Shown: positions 8,928-18,339 of the stretch, piece after piece
Position numbering within the stretch: the stretch's first letter is position 1
Layout: the number at the start of each line of letters is the position of its first letter
Assembly (NCBI RefSeq): GCF_000009265.1
Contig: NC_008380.1
Span: 1,059,501-1,123,500, forward strand
Source: Rhizobium johnstonii 3841
GTDB taxonomy: Bacteria > Pseudomonadota > Alphaproteobacteria > Rhizobiales > Rhizobiaceae
Length of the DNA: 64,000 nt
Direction: 5' to 3'
The notes under the pieces: generated by a model
The model's database searches: none
What the model was told of the DNA's origin: nothing
What the model saw: only the letters and a program-made list of their open reading frames with translations
Position numbers and translations under genes: made by a program

Positions 8928-8965
8928 ACCCGCGCGCATCGGATGACGAGTTCCATCGCGCGGGT
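8928..8965. terminator. Hairpin between convergent GntR genes
   Basis: ACCCGCGCG (8928-8936) and CGCGCGGGT (8957-8965) form a 9-base-pair stem between two converging regulator genes. It could serve both strands. No clear T tract follows. Confidence 0.4.
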
Positions 8966-9006
8966 GTGGGGCTTTCCTGCCGCTTGAGATTACTCCAGCA
9001 GTCCAA

Positions 9007-9657
9007 TCATCTGACCGCCATGCTTGCGACCAGATCGCTGAACCTCTCTCCCTGAATGCCGACATGCGTCCGCAGCAGGCGGCGGGCTTCATCTCCGTCT
9101 CCGGCAAAGATCGCGTCGACGATGGCGCAATGTTCTGAGAAGGACGTCGACAGACGGTTGCGCACGCGCAGCTGGAGGCGGCGATAAGGCCGCAGGCGCC
9201 GGTGCAACTGCACACATTGCTCCTCGAGGAATTCGCTTCGGCCGGCCGCATAGATGGCCTTATGGAATTCCTCATTGTCGTAATAATAGGCATCGCTGTC
9301 ACCGGCAGAGGCTGATTGCCCGCAGCGGCTGTGGGTGGCCGTGATCGCTTCCCGGGAGGCCTTGTCCAGCCGTCGTGCGGCGAGCGACCCGGCCAGGCCC
9401 TCCAATTCGGCCATCACCTCGAACATCTCGTAGACGCGGTGCGGCCCCGGATCGATGACGATTGCGCCTCTGCGCGGTCGAATTTCGATGAGGCCGATCG
9501 CATCGAGCTGCATCAGCGCCTCACGGACAGGCGTGCGGGAGACCCCGAAACGCGTCGCAAGCACTGTTTCGTCGAGCCGCTCACCGGGGGAGAACTCGTT
9601 GGAAAGAATTGAATTTTCAATCTCATCGCGAAGCCATCGGCCGACATTCTCGGACAT
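9007..9657 (-). CDS. matR: MatR, GntR-type regulator of malonate metabolism
   Basis: A GntR/FCD regulator of about 216 residues if translated from ATG at 9657 (GAGGGA about ten bases upstream); in-frame ATGs at 9675 and 9687 are alternatives. The helix-turn-helix includes ATRFGVSRTPVREALMQL (about residues 35-52) and the C-terminal half is an FCD domain with NEEFHKAIYAAG. It is transcribed away from matABC, and the intergenic region holds TCTTGTATACACGA, the site reported for R. leguminosarum bv. trifolii MatR. This fixes its role as the malonate-responsive regulator of the adjoining operon. Confidence 0.88.
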   Translation of the reverse strand: MSENVGRWLRDEIENSILSNEFSPGERLDETVLATRFGVSRTPVREALMQLDAIGLIEIRPRRGAIVIDPGPHRVYEMFEVMAELEGLAGSLAARRLDKASREAITATHSRCGQSASAGDSDAYYYDNEEFHKAIYAAGRSEFLEEQCVQLHRRLRPYRRLQLRVRNRLSTSFSEHCAIVDAIFAGDGDEARRLLRTHVGIQGERFSDLVASMAVR

Positions 9658-9688
9658 TCGTTTCAATTCCCTCATACATAAAAGCACT

Positions 9689-9722
9689 TCTTGTATACAC
9701 GATCATTGACCTCGTGTACGAA
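9689..9722. promoter_or_regulatory. MatR operator region
   Basis: TCTTGTATACACGA lies at 9689-9702, identical to the binding site I recall being reported for MatR. A related half-symmetric copy, TCGTGTACGAA, is at 9712-9722. The pair sits between matR and matA, about 115-145 bases before the matA start. Confidence 0.75.
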
Positions 9723-9834
9723 GAGTGGCATTCTACATACTACCGGTGAAACCCGACGATGGGAAGCAGCCGTCAAAAACGGTCCGCACCCAGCCGACCC
9801 AACAGAAAATACCAGCAGAAGAGAGGAGAATGGC

Positions 9835-11259
9835 ATGTCTGAGGCTTCCTTCTTCACCGACATGCTGCAGAGCATCACGGATCGCGGACGCCAGCTTCTG
9901 TTTTCCGGCTCGCGCGCCACGCAGGTCGCAGCCAAGGCCGATCTCCAGACACTCTGTGAAACGCTGCTGTCGAGCCGGGGCGAAGCCTCGGGCATGGCGC
10001 TTGCTGCCGAGATACTCGATCGCTGGGGCGCGCTCGAGAGCGAGGGCGCGCAGGCATTCCTCGATATGCTGCATGAAAAGTTCGGCCCCGACACGGCCAA
10101 GCTCGACCAGGCGATTGAAAATTACCGCACCGACAAAAGCTCTGCCGCGATCATTGCTCTCCACCAGGCAGCCGAGCCGCGGCGACAGGAGCTTCTGCGC
10201 CGATTGAATCACGCGCCGAACGGCACCGCCAAGCTTGTCCGGATGCGTGAGCAGCTGCTTGCTTCCAAAGACCAATCCGCAGGATATCACGCGCTTGACG
10301 CCGACTTCACGCATCTGTTCGGCTCCTGGTTCAATCGCGGCTTTCTCACGCTGCGACCCATCGACTGGTCGACGCCGGCCTATATCCTTGAAAAGATCAT
10401 CAAATACGAGGCCGTGCACGAAATCGCCGGCTGGGAGGAGTTGCGCAGTCGTTTGGCACCGGCCGACCGCCGATGCTTTGCCTTCTTCCACCCCCGATTG
10501 GCAGACGAGCCGCTGGTGTTCGTCGAGGTGGCGCTGACACGATCGGTGCCGAGGGCGATCGGAGATGTGCTGGTCGAGGGCAGGGAGCAGATCAATGCCG
10601 ACGAGGCGACGACGGCTGTCTTCTATTCGATCTCCAACTGCCAGGATGGCTTGCGTGGGATCTCGTTCGGCAACTTCCTGATCAAACAGGTCGTGGAAGA
10701 CCTGCGCAGAGACCTGCCTGGCCTGAAGAATTTCGTCACGCTGTCGCCCGTTCCAGGCTTTGCCCGTTGGCTTGCCAAGGCGCGTGCCTCGGCCACCGAT
10801 CGGTTCTTATCCGAAACGGCCCGCGAAACGCTGATGCTGCTGGACGATCCGAACTGGCCTGACAACGAGAAGATGGCGACGGAAGTGGAGCGCGTGTTGC
10901 TGCCTCTTGCGGCGCGCTATTTCCTGACCGAACGGACGCCGGAGGGCCGCCCGGTCGATCCTGTCGCCCGCTTCCATCTCGGCAACGGCGCTCGACTGGA
11001 AAGACTGAATTTTCTTGGCGACCGCTCGACCAAGGCGATGCAGCAGGCACACGGCCTGATGGTCAACTACCTCTACAAGCTCGATGACATCGTGGCCAAC
11101 CATGAGGCTCTGGCGCAGCGCGGCGAAGTGATTGCCTCGCCTGCCGTCAAGAGCTTGCTCAACCAGAACGACGAAGGCCGCGGTAGCGGCAATGGCCAGC
11201 AAGGCTCCCGGCCATTCGCAAACATAATGAACTCAACGCTTGGAGGAGGGCGAAAGTGA
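9835..11259 (+). CDS. matA: Malonyl-CoA decarboxylase
   Basis: Converts malonyl-CoA to acetyl-CoA and CO2. The protein has 474 residues from ATG at 9835, with GAGAGGAG six bases upstream; an upstream in-frame ATG at 9691 falls inside the MatR operator and is rejected. The helical N-terminal domain is followed by the GNAT-like catalytic domain. The latter shows SISNCQDGLRGISFG near residue 265 and FHLGNGARLERLNF near residue 380, carrying the conserved histidine of the family. It is the first gene of matABC and overlaps matB at GTGA, so the two are coupled. Control is by MatR at the upstream operator. Confidence 0.93.
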   Translation: MSEASFFTDMLQSITDRGRQLLFSGSRATQVAAKADLQTLCETLLSSRGEASGMALAAEILDRWGALESEGAQAFLDMLHEKFGPDTAKLDQAIENYRTDKSSAAIIALHQAAEPRRQELLRRLNHAPNGTAKLVRMREQLLASKDQSAGYHALDADFTHLFGSWFNRGFLTLRPIDWSTPAYILEKIIKYEAVHEIAGWEELRSRLAPADRRCFAFFHPRLADEPLVFVEVALTRSVPRAIGDVLVEGREQINADEATTAVFYSISNCQDGLRGISFGNFLIKQVVEDLRRDLPGLKNFVTLSPVPGFARWLAKARASATDRFLSETARETLMLLDDPNWPDNEKMATEVERVLLPLAARYFLTERTPEGRPVDPVARFHLGNGARLERLNFLGDRSTKAMQQAHGLMVNYLYKLDDIVANHEALAQRGEVIASPAVKSLLNQNDEGRGSGNGQQGSRPFANIMNSTLGGGRK

Positions 11260-12770
11260 GCAACCATCTTTTCGACGCCATGCGGGCTGCCGCGCCCGGT
11301 GACGCACCGTTCATCCGGATCGATAACGCGCGCACATGGACCTATGATGACGCGATCGCTCTTTCCGGCCGTATTGCCGGCGCGATGGACGCGCTCGGCA
11401 TTCGCCCCGGCGACCGGGTGGCGGTGCAGGTCGAGAAAAGTGCCGAGGCGTTGATCCTCTATCTCGCCTGTCTTCGAACCGGCGCCGTCTACCTGCCGCT
11501 CAACACCGCCTATACGCTGGCTGAGCTCGATTACTTTATCGGCGATGCGGAGCCGCGTTTGGTGGTGGTTGCGCCGGCGGCTCGAGGCGGCGTGGAGACA
11601 ATCGCCAAGCGCCACGGCGCGATCGTCGAAACGCTCGATGCTGATGGCCGCGGCTCATTGCTGGATCTCGCACGCGATGAGCCGGCCGACTTTGTCGATG
11701 CCTCGCGTTCCGCGGATGATCTGGCCGCGATCCTCTACACGTCGGGAACGACCGGACGCTCCAAGGGGGCGATGCTCACGCATGGGAACCTGCTCTCGAA
11801 CGCCCTGACCTTGCGAGACTATTGGCGCGTCACCGCTGACGATCGGCTGATCCATGCCTTGCCGATCTTCCACACGCATGGGCTGTTCGTCGCCACGAAC
11901 GTCACACTGCTTGCCGGCGCCTCGATGTTCCTGCTGTCGAAATTCGACGCCGACGAGGTCGTTTCACTGATGCCACAGGCAACTATGCTGATGGGCGTGC
12001 CGACCTTCTACGTGCGCCTCCTGCAAAGCCCGCGCCTCGAAAAAGGGGCGGTCGCCAGCATCCGCCTCTTCATTTCCGGTTCGGCTCCCCTGCTGGCCGA
12101 AACCCATGCCGAGTTCCATGCGCGTACCGGTCACGCCATTCTCGAGCGCTACGGCATGACGGAAACCAATATGAACACGTCCAACCCCTATGAGGGCAAA
12201 CGGATTGCCGGAACGGTTGGTTTCCCGCTGCCTGATGTGACGGTGCGCGTCACCGATCCCGCCACCGGGCTCGTGCTGCCACCTGAAGAGACGGGCATGA
12301 TCGAGATCAAGGGACCGAACGTCTTCAAGGGCTATTGGCGCATGCCGGAAAAGACCGCGGCCGAATTCACCGCCGACGGTTTCTTCATCAGCGGCGATCT
12401 CGGCAAGATCGACCGGGAAGGTTATGTCCACATCGTCGGTCGCGGCAAGGATCTGGTGATCTCGGGTGGATACAACATCTATCCGAAAGAGGTCGAAGGC
12501 GAGATCGACCAGATCGAGGGTGTGGTTGAGAGCGCTGTGATCGGTGTGCCGCATCCCGATTTCGGAGAAGGCGTAACGGCTGTCGTCGTATGTAAGCCCG
12601 GCGCCGTCCTCGATGAAAAGACCATCGTCAGCGCCCTCCAGGACCGTCTCGCCCGCTACAAACAACCCAAGCGCATCATCTTCGCCGACGACCTGCCGCG
12701 CAACACTATGGGTAAGGTTCAGAAGAATATCCTGCGGCAGCAATACGCCGATCTTTATACCAGGAGGTAA
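11256..12770 (+). CDS. matB: Malonyl-CoA synthetase
   Basis: An acyl-adenylate-forming ligase that joins malonate to CoA using ATP. It has 504 residues, as in the characterised Rhizobium MatB. Visible motifs are the phosphate loop YTSGTTGRSKG (about residues 161-171), ERYGMTETNMN near 300, FFISGDLGKID near 380, and the C-terminal lysine region PRNTMGKVQKN. The start is GTG, overlapping the matA stop, with GGAGGAGGG just upstream. Together with MatC and MatA it completes the route malonate to malonyl-CoA to acetyl-CoA. Confidence 0.95.
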   Translation: MSNHLFDAMRAAAPGDAPFIRIDNARTWTYDDAIALSGRIAGAMDALGIRPGDRVAVQVEKSAEALILYLACLRTGAVYLPLNTAYTLAELDYFIGDAEPRLVVVAPAARGGVETIAKRHGAIVETLDADGRGSLLDLARDEPADFVDASRSADDLAAILYTSGTTGRSKGAMLTHGNLLSNALTLRDYWRVTADDRLIHALPIFHTHGLFVATNVTLLAGASMFLLSKFDADEVVSLMPQATMLMGVPTFYVRLLQSPRLEKGAVASIRLFISGSAPLLAETHAEFHARTGHAILERYGMTETNMNTSNPYEGKRIAGTVGFPLPDVTVRVTDPATGLVLPPEETGMIEIKGPNVFKGYWRMPEKTAAEFTADGFFISGDLGKIDREGYVHIVGRGKDLVISGGYNIYPKEVEGEIDQIEGVVESAVIGVPHPDFGEGVTAVVVCKPGAVLDEKTIVSALQDRLARYKQPKRIIFADDLPRNTMGKVQKNILRQQYADLYTRR

Positions 12771-12866
12771 GGCGGCTGCGCCCTCTGGGAGGAGGGTGCG
12801 TCGACATCCCGCATCAATCTTGAACACAACAACTACGGCGCTGGAGGCGTCGGAGGGAGGGGAATC

Positions 12867-14213
12867 ATGGGTATTGAACTATTGGCCATAGGCCTGCTGG
12901 TCGCCATGTTCATCATTGCGACGATCCAGCCGATCAACATGGGTGCGCTCGCCTTTGCCGGCGCCTTCGTGCTCGGCTCGATGATCATCGGGATGAAAAC
13001 CAGCGATATTTTTGCCGGCTTTCCGAGTGATCTGTTCCTGACGCTCGTCGCCGTCACCTACCTTTTCGCCATAGCGCAGATCAACGGCACGATCGACTGG
13101 CTCGTCGAATGTGCCGTCCGCCTGGTGCGCGGGCGGATCGGCTTGATTCCCTGGGTGATGTTCCTGGTCGCCGCCATCATTACCGGTTTCGGTGCGCTTG
13201 GGCCTGCCGCGGTCGCCATTCTCGCACCCGTCGCGTTGAGCTTTGCCGTGCAGTACCGCATCCACCCGGTCATGATGGGCCTCATGGTGATCCACGGCGC
13301 GCAGGCGGGCGGCTTTTCGCCGATCAGCATCTATGGCGGTATCACCAACCAGATCGTTGCGAAGGCCGGCCTGCCTTTCGCGCCGACCTCGCTGTTTCTC
13401 TCCAGCTTCTTCTTCAACCTGGCGATCGCGGTGCTGGTCTTCTTCGTTTTCGGCGGCGCAAAGGTGATGAAGCAGGATCCCGCATCACTTGGCCCCTTGC
13501 CCGAACTCCACCCCGAGGGCGTATCGGAGTCGATCAGAGGTCACGGCGGCACGCCGGCAAAACCGATCAGGGAGCATGCCTATGGTACGGCGGCCGATAC
13601 CGCGACGACATTGCGCCTGAACAATGAGAGAATTACCACCTTGATCGGCCTGACGGCGCTCGGCATCGGCGCCCTGGTTTTCAAGTTCAACGTCGGCCTC
13701 GTCGCCATGACCGTGGCCGTCGCGCTGGCGCTGCTGTCACCGAAGACTCAGAAGGCAGCAATCGACAAGGTCAGCTGGTCGACCGTGCTGCTGATATCAG
13801 GCATCATCACCTATGTCGGCGTCATGGAGAAGGCCGGGACTGTCGACTACGTGGCGAACGGCATATCCAGTCTCGGCATGCCGCTGCTGGTGGCGCTCCT
13901 GCTTTGCTTTACCGGCGCCATCGTCTCGGCCTTTGCATCCTCGACCGCGCTGCTCGGCGCGATCATCCCGCTTGCCGTTCCATTCCTCCTGCAAGGACAC
14001 GTCAGCGCCATCGGCGTGGTCGCGGCGATCGCGATCTCGACGACGATCGTCGATACCAGCCCATTTTCCACCAACGGCGCGCTTGTCGTCGCCAATGCGC
14101 CGGATGACAGGCGAGAACAGGTGCTGCGACAGTTGCTGATCTACAGCGCGCTGATCGCGATCATCGGCCCGATCGTCGCCTGGTTGGTGTTCGTCGTGTC
14201 CGGGCTGGTGTGA
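12867..14213 (+). CDS. matC: Malonate (dicarboxylate) carrier
   Basis: A 448-residue membrane transporter with about 11-12 hydrophobic segments, of the MatC/ArsB-NhaD-like superfamily. An N-terminal MatC domain is seen at about residues 1-150, with GFGALGPAAVAIL and GGFSPISIYGG loops. It imports malonate across the inner membrane for MatB. The gene follows matB after 96 bases that hold a good GGAGGG site, and it ends only 37 bases from the stop of the truncated pyruvate kinase gene on the other strand. Confidence 0.9.
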   Translation: MGIELLAIGLLVAMFIIATIQPINMGALAFAGAFVLGSMIIGMKTSDIFAGFPSDLFLTLVAVTYLFAIAQINGTIDWLVECAVRLVRGRIGLIPWVMFLVAAIITGFGALGPAAVAILAPVALSFAVQYRIHPVMMGLMVIHGAQAGGFSPISIYGGITNQIVAKAGLPFAPTSLFLSSFFFNLAIAVLVFFVFGGAKVMKQDPASLGPLPELHPEGVSESIRGHGGTPAKPIREHAYGTAADTATTLRLNNERITTLIGLTALGIGALVFKFNVGLVAMTVAVALALLSPKTQKAAIDKVSWSTVLLISGIITYVGVMEKAGTVDYVANGISSLGMPLLVALLLCFTGAIVSAFASSTALLGAIIPLAVPFLLQGHVSAIGVVAAIAISTTIVDTSPFSTNGALVVANAPDDRREQVLRQLLIYSALIAIIGPIVAWLVFVVSGLV

Positions 14214-14250
14214 CGACCGGCTGCCAGGAACCATCGCTTTCCGCCGCAGG

Positions 14251-14556
14251 TCATGGCCGGCGGCGGCCAACGAAGCGGACCCGATCTCCTTTCGAAACCG
14301 AAATCGCGCCGTTTCGAATTCGTCCGACATGGATTTTCGGACCCTGGAGGTCCTGCAGGATGCCGATCGGTCTTTCCGCTTCTCTTTCCAATGCGCGGAT
14401 CGATCTGAAGACGGCCGCATGATCCTCGTGTGAACCGTGGCTGAAGTTGAGGCGAAACGTGTCGACGCCCGTTTCGAATAGCGACTTCAGCATTTCGGGA
14501 GACGCGCTTGCGGGCCCGACAGTCGCCACGATCTTGGCCCTGCGATTGCGATGCAT
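14251..14556 (-). pseudogene. ttuE: Truncated pyruvate kinase, N-terminal remnant of ttuE
   Basis: The frame from ATG 14556 (GAGGAAA upstream) encodes 101 residues that match the start of pyruvate kinase: KIVATVGPAS at the N-terminus, FRLNFSHGSHEDH and LQDLQGPKI. Family members have about 470 residues. Here homology stops after KGDRVRF and the frame ends with GRRRP and a stop, 37 bases from the end of matC. The A domain is incomplete and the B and C domains are missing, so no enzyme activity is expected. Its place as the last gene of the ttu operon matches ttuE of Agrobacterium vitis. A deletion or recombination joining the mat and ttu loci best explains it. Confidence 0.85.
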
Positions 14557-14584
14557 CGGAATTTCCTCAGGCTTGATCGCCGTT

Positions 14585-15853
14585 TCAGACGATGAGTATG
14601 GCGCGGATATCATTGACATTGGTCAGGGTCGGGCCGGTTTTGACCAGATCCCCGATCTCGTCGAAGAATGAATAGCTGTCGTGCGAAGCGAGATAGGCTC
14701 GGGCATCAAGGCCCTTCTTGCGGCCGCGCTCCAATGTATCGGGCGTGACGACTGCACCCGCCGCATCTTCAGTGCCATCGATGCCGTCGGTATCGCCGGC
14801 AATCGCCCATATTCCGGCATGTCCCTTCAGCGCCACCGCAAGTCCGAGAAGGAATTCGGTGTTGCGGCCACCGCGGCCTGCGGGTTCGCAGCCGATCGAC
14901 ACCGTCCCTTCGCCGCCCGACAAGAGCACGGCAGGCCCGCGAAGGGGAAGCCCCTTGATCTTTGCGGATAGGGCGATGCCCGCCATCACCGTGCCGAGCT
15001 CGCGCGCCTCTCCCTCGATGGCGTCGCCGAGGACAAGTGTTTGCAGGCCTGCGTTGGCGGCCGTTTTTGCTGCGCTATCCAGGGCGAGCGAGGGGGCCGC
15101 GATGATGCGGACATCGCTTGCGAGATCGGCGGGCTTCGGCGTCTCGCCGCCGCTATCGAGGACGGCGCGTGCCGTATCGGGCAGGACGATCTTGTAGCGG
15201 GATATGATGCCGCGAACCTCGTCGATCGTGCTTTCATCAGCGATCGTCGGGCCGGATGCGATGGATGCAGGATCATCGCCCGGCACATCGGAAATGACCA
15301 GGGTGACGACTTTCGCGGGCCGGGCGGCCAGCCCGAGACGGCCTCCCTTGATGCGCGAGAGGTGCTTGCGAACGGCGTTCATCTCGGTGATTGTTGCGCC
15401 GCTCGCCAGAAGCGCACGATTGACGTTCTGCTTGTCGGCCAAGGTCATGTCGCCCGCCGGAGCGACCAGAAGCGCCGACCCGCCGCCCGAGACGAGAGCA
15501 ACCACGAGATCCTCAGGTGTCAGCCCGCGAACGGCTTGCAAGACACCGGCAGCCGCCGTTTCGCTCATCGCATCCGGAACGGGGTGCGATGCCTCGATGA
15601 TGCGGATACGACCCGCGGGCACCGCGTGACCATAGCGTGTTACGACGACGCCGGAGACATCGACATCCGGCCAGGCGCTATCCAGAGCCGCCGCCATGGC
15701 CGCCGATGCCTTTCCGGCGCCGACGACGATGCATCGGCCCTTTGGCTTGTCCGGAAGGTTTTCGAGAGCCGCCCGCTGCGGACTGGCGCTTTCGACCGCT
15801 GCATCAAAGATCTGATGCAGCGTTTCCCGTGCTTTCTGATCGGTCCAGAACAT
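14585..15853 (-). CDS. ttuD: Glycerate 2-kinase / hydroxypyruvate reductase-type protein (MOFRL family)
   Basis: A 422-residue protein of the glycerate kinase type 2 family, named TtuD in tartrate operons. An N-terminal DUF4147 domain includes VVGAGKASAAMAAAL (about residues 45-60) and ALVSGGGSALL (about 120). A C-terminal MOFRL domain includes LLSGGEGTVS and GRNTEFLLGLA. The family was first called hydroxypyruvate reductase but is now mostly regarded as ATP-dependent glycerate kinase. In the tartrate route it would carry glycerate to 2-phosphoglycerate. It lies 11 bases after ttuC and 28 bases before the ttuE remnant. Confidence 0.88.
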   Translation of the reverse strand: MFWTDQKARETLHQIFDAAVESASPQRAALENLPDKPKGRCIVVGAGKASAAMAAALDSAWPDVDVSGVVVTRYGHAVPAGRIRIIEASHPVPDAMSETAAAGVLQAVRGLTPEDLVVALVSGGGSALLVAPAGDMTLADKQNVNRALLASGATITEMNAVRKHLSRIKGGRLGLAARPAKVVTLVISDVPGDDPASIASGPTIADESTIDEVRGIISRYKIVLPDTARAVLDSGGETPKPADLASDVRIIAAPSLALDSAAKTAANAGLQTLVLGDAIEGEARELGTVMAGIALSAKIKGLPLRGPAVLLSGGEGTVSIGCEPAGRGGRNTEFLLGLAVALKGHAGIWAIAGDTDGIDGTEDAAGAVVTPDTLERGRKKGLDARAYLASHDSYSFFDEIGDLVKTGPTLTNVNDIRAILIV

Positions 15854-15864
15854 CGGCGGATCGT

Positions 15865-16938
15865 TCAGACGTTCGACGCGTAGATCGCATCGACGACCGC
15901 GTCGGTGACTTCCTTGGTGTTGGCCGTCCCACCGACATCAGGCGTCAATATGCCGGCCCCCGTCACGCGTTCGACGGCCTGCATCAGGCGTGCGGATGCA
16001 TCTGTTTCACCGAGATGGTCGAGCATCTGCGCCGCCGTCCAGAAGGTCGCTACCGGGTTTGCGATGCCCTTGCCGGTGATGTCGAAAGCAGAGCCATGGA
16101 TCGGCTCGAACATCGACGGGAAGCGGCGTTCCGGATCGATATTGGCGGTCGGCGCGACGCCGAGGCTGCCTGCGAGCGCGCCCGCAAGGTCCGAGAGGAT
16201 ATCGGCGTGGAGATTGGTGGCGACGATGGTGTCGAGACTCCTGGGGTTGAGGGTCATGCGGACGGTCATGGCGTCGACGAGCATCTTGTCCCAGGTGACG
16301 TCAGGGAATTCCTCGGCCACTTCGGCCGCGATTTCATCCCACATCACCATGCCGTGCCGCTGGGCATTGGACTTGGTGACGACGGTCAAGAACTTGCGCG
16401 GCCGGGACTGGGCGAGCTTGAAGGCATAGCGCATGATGCGCGTGACGCCGACGCGGGTGAAGATGGCGACTTCCGTACCCACTTCTTCCGGCAGCCCCCT
16501 GTGTGCACGGCCGCCGTGGCCGGAATATTCGCCTTCGGAGTTTTCGCGGACGATAACCCAGTCCAGATCGCCAGGGCCGCAGTTGCGCAGCGGCGGCGTA
16601 ATCCCGGGCAAAATCTTCGTCGGGCGAACGTTCGCGTACTGGTCGAAGCCCTGGCAGATAGGCAGCCGCAAACCCCAGAGCGTGATGTGGTCGGGAACAT
16701 CAGGCGATCCGACGGCGCCGAAATAGATGGCGTCGAACTTCTTCAGCTGCTTCAAGCCATCGGTCGGCATCATGATGCCGTGCTTCTTGTAGTAGTCGGA
16801 TCCCCAGTCGAAATTCTCGATGTTGAACTTGATCCCGCCTTCGCGCTTCTCGATAGCAGCCAGGACACGTGTACCGGCAGCGATGACTTCAGGGCCGATG
16901 CCGTCGGCGGGGATGGTGGCGATTGCATATTCACGCAT
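15865..16938 (-). CDS. ttuC: Tartrate dehydrogenase/decarboxylase
   Basis: A 357-residue member of the isocitrate/isopropylmalate dehydrogenase family that oxidises tartrate with NAD and can decarboxylate it to glycerate. Seen are IPADGIGPEV at the N-terminus, the substrate-binding RENSEGEYSGHGG segment (about residue 140), the catalytic lysine region VVTKSNAQRHG (about 190), and the metal ligands in DAMTVRMTLNP and NLHADILSDLAGAL (about 225-255). The start has GGAGAATACCA upstream. It lies between the MFS transporter and ttuD in one operon. Confidence 0.9.
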   Translation of the reverse strand: MREYAIATIPADGIGPEVIAAGTRVLAAIEKREGGIKFNIENFDWGSDYYKKHGIMMPTDGLKQLKKFDAIYFGAVGSPDVPDHITLWGLRLPICQGFDQYANVRPTKILPGITPPLRNCGPGDLDWVIVRENSEGEYSGHGGRAHRGLPEEVGTEVAIFTRVGVTRIMRYAFKLAQSRPRKFLTVVTKSNAQRHGMVMWDEIAAEVAEEFPDVTWDKMLVDAMTVRMTLNPRSLDTIVATNLHADILSDLAGALAGSLGVAPTANIDPERRFPSMFEPIHGSAFDITGKGIANPVATFWTAAQMLDHLGETDASARLMQAVERVTGAGILTPDVGGTANTKEVTDAVVDAIYASNV

Positions 16939-16966
16939 TGGTATTCTCCGATCGTGTCAGGTGTGA

Positions 16967-18265
16967 TCAGTGTTGACTGGCGGCGCGGGTATCAGCCGCC
17001 TTGGGGCCGGACCGTGCCAGGACGAGTGTGAGGATTGCCGAGATCATCAGAAGCCCGGCGACGAAGTAGAGGCCACCGGCGAAACTCCCGGTCGTGTCCT
17101 TGATCCACCCGATCATCGACGGACCGACGAAGCCGCCGAGATTGCCGATGGAGTTGATGGTGGCGATGCCAGCCGCCGCAGCCGGGCCGGAAAGGAAGAG
17201 GGTCGGCATGCTCCAGAGCGGCGGCTTCGACGAGCTGATGCCGATATTGACGAGGGTGAGAGCGATGAGGACGGTATATACGCTGGTCGCACCCGTTGCG
17301 AAGGCCAGTCCGGCGGCCGCGAGCAGGCAGGCTCCGACCACGTGCCATGTCCGTTCGCCGGTCTTGTCGGAATGACGTGCCCAAAGGATCATGGCGACCA
17401 CGGCGAAGATGCCGGGAATAGCATTGATGAAGCCGACCTGGAGCGCTGACAGGCCGAACTGTTTGATGATCTGCGGAGCCCAGATGCCCAGGGTGTAAAG
17501 CCCGGCAGAGGTGCCGAAATAGACCAGGGCGAGGGCAATGACACGGATATCGGCCAGTCCTGCCAGGATGCTGTGGCTGGCCTTGCTTTTGCCCGCCTGC
17601 TCCGCATTCATTGTTTTGACGAGCCAGCTGCGCTCTTCGTCCGTCAGCCATTTCGCCTTTTCCGGACGATCGGTGAGATAGAACAGAACGACGACGCCAA
17701 GGATGATGGCTGGGGCTGCCTCGATCAGGAACATCCACTGCCAGCCGGCAAGGCCGAGAAAACCGTGCATTTCCATCAGCGCACCGGAGATCGGTGACCC
17801 CAAGACCGTGGAAAGCGGCGCTGCGGCCATGAAGATCGCGGTCACGGCGGCCCGGCGGCGGGCGGGGAACCAGAAGCTCAGATAAAGGATGATGCCGGGA
17901 AAAAAGCCCGCCTCCGCTACGCCGAGAAGGAAGCGCAGGGCGTAGAAGCTGGTGGTCCCCTGCACGAAAGCCATGAGGCCCGACACGATCCCCCAGGTGA
18001 TCATCACCCGGGCGATCCAGATGCGGGCGCCGACCTTGTTGAGAATGAGGTTCGAGGGAACTTCGAAGAGGAAGTAGCCGACGAAGAAGATGCCCGCACC
18101 GATGCCGAAGACGGTCGACGAGAAGCCGAGGTCCTGGTTCATCGTCAGGGCGGCAAAGCCGATATTCACGCGGTCGAGGAACGCGATGAAATACAGCAGC
18201 ATGATGAACGGTACGATGCGGAATGTGATTTTGCGCAGGACGCGCGTTTCCAAGTCGTGAGTCAC
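16967..18265 (-). CDS. ttuB: MFS tartrate transporter
   Basis: A 12-helix major facilitator of the anion:cation symporter family (D-galactonate/phthalate/tartrate type). The GTG start at 18265 has GGGAGGAGA six bases upstream and gives 432 residues; the open frame runs further upstream to 18670 but would overlap the divergent regulator gene. The N-terminus has the family pattern RIVPFIMLLYFIAFLDRVNIGFA. It is the first gene of the ttuBCDE operon and imports the substrate of TtuC. Its divergent neighbour is the LysR gene at 18406. Confidence 0.87.
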   Translation of the reverse strand: MTHDLETRVLRKITFRIVPFIMLLYFIAFLDRVNIGFAALTMNQDLGFSSTVFGIGAGIFFVGYFLFEVPSNLILNKVGARIWIARVMITWGIVSGLMAFVQGTTSFYALRFLLGVAEAGFFPGIILYLSFWFPARRRAAVTAIFMAAAPLSTVLGSPISGALMEMHGFLGLAGWQWMFLIEAAPAIILGVVVLFYLTDRPEKAKWLTDEERSWLVKTMNAEQAGKSKASHSILAGLADIRVIALALVYFGTSAGLYTLGIWAPQIIKQFGLSALQVGFINAIPGIFAVVAMILWARHSDKTGERTWHVVGACLLAAAGLAFATGATSVYTVLIALTLVNIGISSSKPPLWSMPTLFLSGPAAAAGIATINSIGNLGGFVGPSMIGWIKDTTGSFAGGLYFVAGLLMISAILTLVLARSGPKAADTRAASQH

Positions 18266-18339
18266 GACGGTCTCCTCCCAGATTGGACGATAAACGAAGC
18301 GCACCTCCTGCGCTTGCGAATATCTATGACCACCGCCGG

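Noticed and set aside
15637..17031. A 464-residue plus-strand frame opposite ttuC and ttuD
   Set aside because: Antisense to a clear tartrate dehydrogenase gene; low-complexity, Arg-rich translation.
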